Program-made: the position numbers and the translations under genes | Part shown: positions 51,870-60,500 of the stretch, in pieces | How positions within the stretch are numbered: position 1 is the stretch's first letter | Layout: each line of letters starts with the position of its first letter | NCBI GenBank assembly: GCA_024742665.1 | Contig: JANSYA010000003.1 | Span: 124,001-188,000 of the forward strand | Length of the DNA: 64,000 nucleotides | Direction of reading: 5' to 3' | DNA from: a bacterium | GTDB taxonomy: Bacteria > Spirochaetota > Leptospiria > Leptospirales > Leptonemataceae | Notes under the pieces: generated by a model | What the model saw: only the letters and a program-made list of their open reading frames with translations | Database searches by the model: none | What the model was told of the DNA's origin: nothing

Positions 51870-54800
51870 TCATAATTGATCGAGTTTCTCCCTCAGCATC
51901 GATTCAATGGCGTCATCGGAAAGATTTTCAAGATCAGCCAGAATATCTTCATCACCCGCATTCGCCGGCCCTGACGCCGCTGCCGCCACCGCCTGGACCC
52001 GCGCCGGCTTCCGTTTCGGTTCCGGTTGCGGTTTCGCTCCTGCGGATTTTTTCGCCGCGGCGCCGGACTTGACTTCAAGTTTGAGTAATTCGACCGTAAC
52101 GTAGTTACTCATCGTTTTGATCGTTGGATAATCAAAAGCGATCGTCGCGGGTAAAGATTTACCCAGCGAACGTTGTAGACGATTCTTTAATTCTACTGCA
52201 TTCAGGGAGTCCAGGCCTATATCGGAGAGCCCTTTCTGATGCTCTAAAACCTTATCTTTATCAAAGCCCAGAATTGATACCACATGAGCTTCAATATGCT
52301 TCGCGGTTGCTTCCAGACGTTTCCGCGGTTCCGTTTTTTCGAGCAAGTCGGCGAAAGCCCCGCTCGTCTCCGGCGCGGCGGCGGCAGAGACCGACGCGGG
52401 CGCCAGGTGAGCGATCACTCCCGGGCGATAGCCACTGGTAAATTGATCCAGATACTTCGCCCAGTTTACGGCCACCACCGAAGCCTCAGGACGGCCGCTT
52501 GCAATCAGTTGCCCCATCAGAACCATAGCATCGGACGGCGGCATGGGAGTCATACCGATTTGTTGCCAGAGATCGTCGCTAATTCCTGTGGCCATGCCTG
52601 TCTCGGCCAGGGCGGCCCAGTTAATGCTCAGAGCCGCCGCGCCCTGCGAGCGCCGGAAATAGGACAGGCCGTCCATAAAGGCGTTCGCGGCCGCGTAATT
52701 CGACTGGCCCCCCGTACCTACGATCGAAGTGAGCGAGGAGAAGGTTACGAAAAAATCCAGGTCGCCTGTAAATTGATGCAGATTCAGCGACCCGCTGATT
52801 TTCGGCACAAGAACGGCTTCAAAATCGTCCCAGCTCATTTGAGCGATCAAACGATCTTTGATTACGCCGGCGGAATGAATCACGCCTTTGATCGGATGAT
52901 CTTTGCTCACTGATTGGATCATCCGTTCAACGTCCTCGGAGCGACTCACATCCCCCTGAACAGTTTGAATTTGCGCGCCCTTCTGTTCCAGTTCGCCCAG
53001 AATTTTCAGCGTCTCCTCTGTCGGCGACCGGCGTCCGACCAGAACCAGATGACGCGCGCCCTGCTCGACCAACCACCAGGCGACTCGTAAGCCCAGCCCG
53101 CTGAGTCCGCCCGTGACCAGATAAGATCCACTTTCATCGATTGCGAGCGCGGTCTTTTCGTCTGTCGCACCCGCCCGGATCGGCTCCAGGGCCGCAGAAT
53201 ACCACTCGCCCTTTCGGATCGCAATATGATCGTTTGTGTTCTCGCTGCTCAGGGGCGCCGCAATTCCTTTGATTTGTTGCGCGAGATCCATGCCCGGATC
53301 GAGATCCACCATCGTTGAAAAGAACTCAGAGTGTTCTACCGCGATGACCCGCGCCTGTCCCCATAAGCCGGCCTGGAACGGATTCACCGCTTCTACGGGC
53401 GCGGAGGCTCCGGTCGTTTCGTGCACCGATTGAGCGCCGCGAGTGAGCAGATACAGCGGCGGCTGATCTCCCGACCAATCGACTCCGGTGCAGGCCTGGG
53501 TCAAAGTCAAAAAGGCCCCGTACAGATCCCGCATCTGATTCGCGCAAGCTTCGGCCGTAATATCCGCCAGCAATGACTTAGTATCCCCGCTCAGCCCGCG
53601 AGCGAAAACGATGCCGGCGCACGCAGTCTGGTCGCCTGTAAAGTTCTGCTCAATAATTTTCTCGAGAGCCGCTCGGTCGAGACTGTCGACTGCGAAGATC
53701 CCCTCGGCTTCATTCGAAACGCCGGACTCTGGAATAATCCGAACGCTGGAACCCAGGGCCGCGGCCAGATCGGAACCGGTCTCGTTTTCGTCCGTCAAAA
53801 TCAACCAGACGCCTTTACGGCTTCCATTCCCTTTCAGAGCCGGTTGTTTCTTCCAGCTTAAATCGTACATCCACTCGTCGCGTGAACTGAGCGAAGTCAG
53901 ATTTGCGTGTTTGATCAGAAAATTTGAAAAATACGCGATTCGATTTTTTCCCTGCAAAATCTCAATGTCGCAGTGCAGGCTTTTGCTCTTCGCCGTAAGC
54001 GGTTCTCGAAACCGAACGCGGCTCCAGAGTTCCTCCGCGCCGTCGCCGATATCAGGGCGGGCGAAGAACGAAAAACGATCGAAGCCGACAGGCAGAAATA
54101 CGCCCGGCCCGGTGGCCGCTTCGCCGACGCAATAGAGCGGCGCCAGCGCGATATGAATGGCGGAATCCAGAAGAGCCGGATTAAAGCTGTACTGCGAACC
54201 GGATTTCAAGACCGCGTCCGTCGGCGCTAAATGGGCGATCGCCGAATCGGACTCCACCTGCAATTTGTGAATGCCCTGAAAGGCGGCTCCGTAGTGAAAC
54301 CCCGCAGCCCCGACTTTATTATAAAAATCCTTCGCCGCGAAATCAGCGCCGGCGGCCGCCACATCCGCGTTAGGCGTCGCATCGGCCTTGCGCATTTCAA
54401 TCTGTCCGCTCGAATGTTCTTTCCATGCGCTGGAAGCCGCCCGGCTGTAAATATTAAAATTCAGACGACCGTCTTGTGCTTCCATTCTGATCTGGACTGT
54501 TTTCGAGACATCGTCATTTTCCAGGGTAAGGGGCTGTAAGATCGAAAGCCGGTTCACGTCTAATTGATCCGTCCCGTAGAATTCCGTTGCAGCACTCAAG
54601 GCCATTTCAAGAAATCCGGCGCCGGGAAAAATCACCTGCCCCAGAATCACATGATCCTTCAGGAACGGCAGATCCCGACTGCTAACCGTGGATTGATAAA
54701 TAACCGCGTCACCGGGCACCGGCGATTCGATTTTCATGCCGAGCAATGGATGGGCCCCCGGCGGCAGCATTCGGGCGGATCCTCCGCTCGACTGCACTTC

Positions 54801-57527
54801 GAGCCAGTAACGCTTAAGTTGCCAGGGATAGGCCGGCAAATTCGTAAGCAGACGTCCGCCGGGCCATATATCTTTCGTCTTGACCGGCAAACCCTGAATG
54901 AATGCGTTTCCAATAGCGCCGACCAGCATCGCATGATCGTTTTGGTCCCGGCGTAAAGTCGGCAGAATGATTCCGCTCTGCTCGCCGTCATCCAGGATCT
55001 GTTTTATAGGAGTCGCCAGAACAGAATGCGGGCCGATTTCAATAAATACATTGTATCCGGCCGCCGCCATTTTCTGGATCGCAGGCGCGAAACTGACCGC
55101 TTCGCGGACATTTCGTCCCCAATAAGCGGCATCATAGCTCCGCGCGGGATCGGCTTCGCTGACTGTCGGAAAAATCGGTATGGCGGGTTCGCTGGTCGCC
55201 AGGCCGCTTAAAGTGCTCACCAGTTCCTGACTGAAGGGTTCCATTTGCGGACTGTGAAAGGCGTAGTTCACCGGTAACATTCTTTGAAATGTACCTTCGG
55301 GCAAAGCACCCAGTATTTCGCCGATGGTGGATTCGTCGCCCGAGACAACGACAGACCCAGGGCTGTTGTGGGCACCGACCGCGACGACATCCTCTTTTCC
55401 TTTTATATATCCCTCGAGTTCTTCGAGGCTTATTCCGATGGCCGCCATCTTACCCAATCCGGTTCCCTGTTGCATCAAGCGGGAACGGTGATAAACGACG
55501 AATACCGCGTCCTCCAGACTCAACACGCCAGCGGCATAAGCGGCTGCGGCTTCGCCGATGCTGTGTCCGACCACAGCCTGCGGTTTGATTCCGTATTCGG
55601 CCAGGACCGCGATCAGGCCGGCCTGGAGGGCGAAGATCGCCGGCTGTGCGACTTCGGTTTCATCCAAACGCGCGCCATTGTTGTTCACCAACTCGTCGCG
55701 CAAAGACCAGCCGCTCAGTTTCTCGAAAATACCGCTGATCCGATCCAGCATCTCGCGAAAGGTCTGTTCGGATTTATACAGGGCCTGCCCCATGCCGGCC
55801 CATTGGGAACCCTGCCCCGAGAACACGAAAGCCACCTTCCGTTGCATGCCCGGAACCTCAATGGCCGTTGTCGCACGCGGGTTCATCTCTCCGCGCGCGA
55901 AAGCTTCGAGGGATTCGCATAACTGCTCCGGAGTTTCCGCGGCAATCGCCAGGCGATGTTCCAGATGACTCCGCCGGCGGCCAAGCGTGTACGCCAGATC
56001 AGTCATCGACACGGAGTCCTTCTTCCGGTTCATATAGTCGCCGTAACGTTCCGCGTATTCTTTCAAGGCCGCGTCGGTTTGCGCGGACAAAACGAAAAGT
56101 CTGTTCTGCTTCGCGTCGTCGGCTGGCGCCGCGACATCCGGGGGCCGCGGGACATCCGGAGCCTGTTCCAGAACGATATGCGAATTTGTACCGGTCAAAG
56201 AAAACGAGCTGACACCGGCCAGGCGGGTTCCGTTAATTTCCGGCCAGTCTTCAACGACTTTCGGCACTCTGGCCGGTATAGCATCGAAATCAATTTTTGA
56301 ATTTACTTCGTTTAAATGCAGATGCGGGGGGATCTGTTTGTGTTGCAAACTCAGCGCGACTTTCATTAAACCGCCGATACCGGCCGCCGATTCCATATGA
56401 CCCACGTTCGTTTTCAGAGAAGCGACGTAGAGGGGCGCGGTTCGCTTACCGGCCATCAAGGATTGCAGGGCGTTGACTTCGATCGGATCCCCCAGCGGCG
56501 TACCGGTACCGTGAGCTTCGATGTATCCAATGTCTTCCGCCTGCACCTGCGCGTTTTCGAGCGCGTGGCGAATCACTTTCTGCTGCGAAACGCCGTTGGG
56601 AACCGTGAGTCCGCTCGAAGGTCCGTCGTGATTGATCGCTACGCCCCGAATTGTGGCGATAATATTATCTTCGTTTTTAATCGCATCGCTCAATCGTTTC
56701 AGCACGAGAACGCCACAGCCCTCTCCGGGCACGTAGCCGTCGGCCGACGCGTCAAAAGTATGGCAACGTCCCGTCGGCGAAAGCATATTGGCCGCGGTTC
56801 GAATCAGATAAGTTTCCGGAGTTAAGAATAAATTCACTCCTCCGGCGAGAGCGATATCGCAATCGCCGTTACGCAAACTCTGCACCGCCAGACTCGTCGA
56901 AACCAGAGAGGAAGCGCAGGCGTTATCGACCGCGACGCTCGGCCCCTGCAGGCCGAGTACATACGATATGCGGCCGGAAGTCGCGCTGAATATTGCGCCG
57001 GTCCCGGTGTAGGCATCGAAACTCTCCAGGGATTTTTCGCGCACCAGCAGACTGTAATAGTCCAGATTCATGACGCCGACGAAGACGCCGGTGCTCGTAT
57101 TTTTTAAGTCACGCGGCGGAATTCCAGCCTCTTCCAGAGCTTCCCAACTGACCTTACACAAAAGACGTTGCTGGGGGTCCATACCCCTCGCTTCCACCGG
57201 CGAAATTCCGAAAAATTCCGGATCAAACTGATCGACCTCATCGAGGAAAGCCCCCCAACGACCGTAAATTTTGCCGGCCTCGTTTTGCTCGCCCCACAGC
57301 TCGTCGACATTCCAGCGGTCGGCCGGAATCTCGCCGACCGCATCCGTCCCCGATACGAGCAATTTCCAGAATTCTTCCGCCGAACTCGCGCCGCCGGGAA
57401 TGCGGCAGGACATCCCGACGATTGCGATCGCTTCTCCTTTCGAACGTTCTGCGATTTCGAGTTTCGCTTTCAGTTCTTTGATCGCGAACAGCGCCTGCTT
57501 AACGGGAGATTGTTTCTTTTCGCTCAT
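51870..57527 (-). CDS. Type I polyketide synthase, one module: KS-AT-DH-KR-ACP
   Basis: About 1885 residues from ATG 57527, which has AGGAAG 10 bases before it (a TTG at 57551 is less likely). An N-terminal coiled-coil docking segment (SPVKQALFAIKELKAKLE) leads into KS (DNACASS, EAHGTGTPLGDP, NVGHMESAAG), AT (GHSIGE, VNYAFHS), DH with HVILGQVIFP (HxxxGxxxxP) and LLDSAIH, KR with TGGLSGLG, FSSLTS and NYAAAN, and an ACP with GLDSLNAV. There is no enoyl reductase, so the extension leaves a double bond. The KR has Asp in GVIKD, as in B-type KRs. An Ala/Pro/Lys-rich linker ends in a docking-like LSDDAIESMLREKL. Gaps of 27 and 63 bases to its neighbours indicate one operon. Confidence 0.93.
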   Translation of the reverse strand: MSEKKQSPVKQALFAIKELKAKLEIAERSKGEAIAIVGMSCRIPGGASSAEEFWKLLVSGTDAVGEIPADRWNVDELWGEQNEAGKIYGRWGAFLDEVDQFDPEFFGISPVEARGMDPQQRLLCKVSWEALEEAGIPPRDLKNTSTGVFVGVMNLDYYSLLVREKSLESFDAYTGTGAIFSATSGRISYVLGLQGPSVAVDNACASSLVSTSLAVQSLRNGDCDIALAGGVNLFLTPETYLIRTAANMLSPTGRCHTFDASADGYVPGEGCGVLVLKRLSDAIKNEDNIIATIRGVAINHDGPSSGLTVPNGVSQQKVIRHALENAQVQAEDIGYIEAHGTGTPLGDPIEVNALQSLMAGKRTAPLYVASLKTNVGHMESAAGIGGLMKVALSLQHKQIPPHLHLNEVNSKIDFDAIPARVPKVVEDWPEINGTRLAGVSSFSLTGTNSHIVLEQAPDVPRPPDVAAPADDAKQNRLFVLSAQTDAALKEYAERYGDYMNRKKDSVSMTDLAYTLGRRRSHLEHRLAIAAETPEQLCESLEAFARGEMNPRATTAIEVPGMQRKVAFVFSGQGSQWAGMGQALYKSEQTFREMLDRISGIFEKLSGWSLRDELVNNNGARLDETEVAQPAIFALQAGLIAVLAEYGIKPQAVVGHSIGEAAAAYAAGVLSLEDAVFVVYHRSRLMQQGTGLGKMAAIGISLEELEGYIKGKEDVVAVGAHNSPGSVVVSGDESTIGEILGALPEGTFQRMLPVNYAFHSPQMEPFSQELVSTLSGLATSEPAIPIFPTVSEADPARSYDAAYWGRNVREAVSFAPAIQKMAAAGYNVFIEIGPHSVLATPIKQILDDGEQSGIILPTLRRDQNDHAMLVGAIGNAFIQGLPVKTKDIWPGGRLLTNLPAYPWQLKRYWLEVQSSGGSARMLPPGAHPLLGMKIESPVPGDAVIYQSTVSSRDLPFLKDHVILGQVIFPGAGFLEMALSAATEFYGTDQLDVNRLSILQPLTLENDDVSKTVQIRMEAQDGRLNFNIYSRAASSAWKEHSSGQIEMRKADATPNADVAAAGADFAAKDFYNKVGAAGFHYGAAFQGIHKLQVESDSAIAHLAPTDAVLKSGSQYSFNPALLDSAIHIALAPLYCVGEAATGPGVFLPVGFDRFSFFARPDIGDGAEELWSRVRFREPLTAKSKSLHCDIEILQGKNRIAYFSNFLIKHANLTSLSSRDEWMYDLSWKKQPALKGNGSRKGVWLILTDENETGSDLAAALGSSVRIIPESGVSNEAEGIFAVDSLDRAALEKIIEQNFTGDQTACAGIVFARGLSGDTKSLLADITAEACANQMRDLYGAFLTLTQACTGVDWSGDQPPLYLLTRGAQSVHETTGASAPVEAVNPFQAGLWGQARVIAVEHSEFFSTMVDLDPGMDLAQQIKGIAAPLSSENTNDHIAIRKGEWYSAALEPIRAGATDEKTALAIDESGSYLVTGGLSGLGLRVAWWLVEQGARHLVLVGRRSPTEETLKILGELEQKGAQIQTVQGDVSRSEDVERMIQSVSKDHPIKGVIHSAGVIKDRLIAQMSWDDFEAVLVPKISGSLNLHQFTGDLDFFVTFSSLTSIVGTGGQSNYAAANAFMDGLSYFRRSQGAAALSINWAALAETGMATGISDDLWQQIGMTPMPPSDAMVLMGQLIASGRPEASVVAVNWAKYLDQFTSGYRPGVIAHLAPASVSAAAAPETSGAFADLLEKTEPRKRLEATAKHIEAHVVSILGFDKDKVLEHQKGLSDIGLDSLNAVELKNRLQRSLGKSLPATIAFDYPTIKTMSNYVTVELLKLEVKSGAAAKKSAGAKPQPEPKRKPARVQAVAAAASGPANAGDEDILADLENLSDDAIESMLREKLDQL

Positions 57528-57590
57528 ATATAAATTACTTCCTGGTAGCAATCAAAGGCCGCGGCCCGGCCGGATCGAAGGCCTGGATTG

Positions 57591-60500
57591 TCAGTCAAGA
57601 CCCGCCAGTTCCCGCAACAGTTCGGCTTCAGCCTCATCGTCGCTCATCTGTTCGACTTCGTCGGCGATTTGTTGCCGCATTTGCTCGGCCGCGTCGGCGT
57701 CGGTCTGGCCGGATTCATCCTGCGTCGCCGCGGACAGCTCCAGCACGTCGGCCGCGAGATAAGCGGCGATCGTTTCCACGCTGGGATAATCGAAGATCAT
57801 CGTCGTCGGTAAACTCTTGTCGAGAGCGGTTTGCAATACGTTTCGTAATTGCACCGAGGACAACGAATCCCCCCCGAGATCGAAGAAACCTTTTTGCGGA
57901 TCGATGGGAGCCGCAGGATCGAAACCGAGGACTTTGGCGATTTGATCTTTAATGAATCCGTTCAGGAGTTCCATCTGTTCTTCGGCGGGCGCCGATTTGA
58001 TTTTCTGTACGATATCCGAACCGCCCGCGCCCGGCTCCACGTCCGCCGTATAATGACGTTTCGCAAGCGAGGCAAACATTGTTTGCTTCGCCATTACCGG
58101 AAACTGTTCGAATAGTTTCGGCCACCTGAAGGGCATCACGGCCGCGCTGGCGGTATCCATTGCGGTCAGTTGAGCGAAGGCTTGCATGCCGCCCTGCAGG
58201 TCGATCGAGCCCAGGCCTTCGGCGCGCCAGCCGCGCTTCGCCGCATCGGCGCTGATATTCGCGGCCATACCGACGTCCGCCCAGGGCCCCCAGGCGATCG
58301 AGACCGCCGGCAATCCATTCGCCCGGCGATAGACGGCCAGACCGTCCATGAAGGCGTTCGCGGCGGCGTAATTCGACTGGCCCGGCGAACCGGTTAAAGC
58401 CGAAACCGAAGAGAACATTACAAAAAAGTCGAGCTCTCTTTGCCGGGTCGCCTGGTGCAGATTCCAGGACCCTTCGACTTTGGGCGCGAGCACCTTCGCA
58501 TAGCGTTCCCAGGTTTGCTGGGTTAAGATCCCGTCTTCGAGCACGCCGGCGGAATGCACGAGTCCCTTAACGGCGGGCAGCTTTGCGTCCGCCTCTTTGA
58601 AGATGCGTTCGACGTCGGCGGCGAGGGAAATATCGCCCTGCATCGGGACCAACTTCGCGCCGGTGGATTTTTCGATCTCAGCCAGACGTTTTAGAACTTC
58701 CTCTGAGGGCGCGCGCCGGCCGATCAAACCCAGATGGCCCGCGCCGTTTTGCGCCATATATTCCGCGAGTTCCAGACCGAGGCCGCCGAGGCCGCCCGTG
58801 ATTAAATACGACGCGTCCGCCTTGAATGCGACCGGCTCCTCCGGAGTCTTCGCGCTGTGCGGCGCGAGGTCCGCGATATAGCGATTGGACTTACGCAACA
58901 AAACGTGATCTTCCGCCCCGTCCGCCAGTAGCTCTTTGCCGAGCACTTCGCTTTCCGCTTCGAAGGCGACCGGATCCAGATCGATACATCCGCGCCACAC
59001 ATCCGGATTTTCGAGCGCGATGACGCGTCCCATACCCCAGATCGAAGCCGCGACCGCCGACAGCTGCGAACCTTCCGATTCGTTCGCGGCCTGCGCCCCC
59101 CGGGTGACCAATCGCAGGGAAGGAAAGTTTTTCCACTGGATCTGATTCATTCCAACGCCCAAATTCAGCAGGCCGCCGGTAATCGTGCGTTCGTCGGTTT
59201 GCAAAGATTCGATCGTACTGCCTTCGGTCGGCGTGGCGTCGATTCCCCACAAATACGCGATCGAAGTGACTTCGCCGGAAAAGCTCTCCGCGAGAACTTT
59301 TTCAAAATCCGCCTGCTTGTGCGGGTCGATTGTAAAGCTGTCGTCGCCCGACTTTTCAAAAGCCGATCCCGCAAATACCGTGACGCATTCTTTGCCCGCC
59401 GCCCGTAATGTTTTCGCGAGATTCTCTCCGGATCCCGAACGATCCGCGAAAATCAACCAGCGAGCCGTCTTTTCGCCGGGGGCGCGTTTCCCGCGCAACG
59501 CGGACTGTTTCCAGGTAAGTTCATGCAACCAATCGCCGCCGCCGCGAATCAGCTTCAGCAAACTTTCGCCGCTCACGCGTTTCAGCGCCCAATCATGAAA
59601 GGTCGCGACAAGTTTGCCGTCCGGATCGTATAGATCCAGATCGCCGCGAAAAACTTCCTGCCCTTTTTTTACAGTGTCGCGCGTGTCTTTTAAGCGAATA
59701 TGCGACCAGAATTTTGTGCCGTCGAATTTAGTCGTATCGTAGTTGCCATACCATTCAATTCGACGATTGTTCCAGGGCACATAGATGTGTTCCGCGTCGA
59801 CGTGATAGGCCAGGCCGCCCTCGTCGTTGGCGTCGGGGGCCTCTTTGGGATAGGCGGTCGTCCCCGCCTGGTACTGCGCGTCGATCAAACTGGGAAACAA
59901 TACGTATTTGTCAGCGTCGTAAACGCCATCCGGCGCGGTCATTAAAATAAAGGCTTCACCCTCTTTCCACCAGCACTCATCCGCCCAGCGAAAAGTATCC
60001 GTAAGATTATAACCGCAATCGTAAAAGAATTTATAAAACTCTTCACGGTTAAAGTGTTTCGGGTACGCCTTTAGCATTTCCTGCGGATCAATCCGCGTAT
60101 CCGGGTTTTCGCCTTCCGAAACTTCCAATTTACCCGTGGCATGCAGCACCCACTCGTCGCGACCGAGGCCGGTGGCGTCGCGACTGTGCACGCTCCAGCT
60201 GTACTCCGCATCCCCGTCCTGCGGTTCGAAGATCAGCTGCACATAGCGCGCGTCGTCTTTGCGCAGGACGAGGGCCTGGTGAAAAAAACTATCGATAATC
60301 GTAAACTTCTGGTTTCCGAAGGCTTTGCGCGCGCCCGACAGGCACATCGATAGGTGACTGGCACCTGGCACCACGATTTCGCCGTACAGCACGTGGTCCT
60401 TAAATGTATACGGCATTTCGTCGGTGAAGACGCTTTCGAACTGAATGATATTCAGCGGCGACTCGATGCGACTGCCGAGAAAATAGTGATCCCCGCTCGC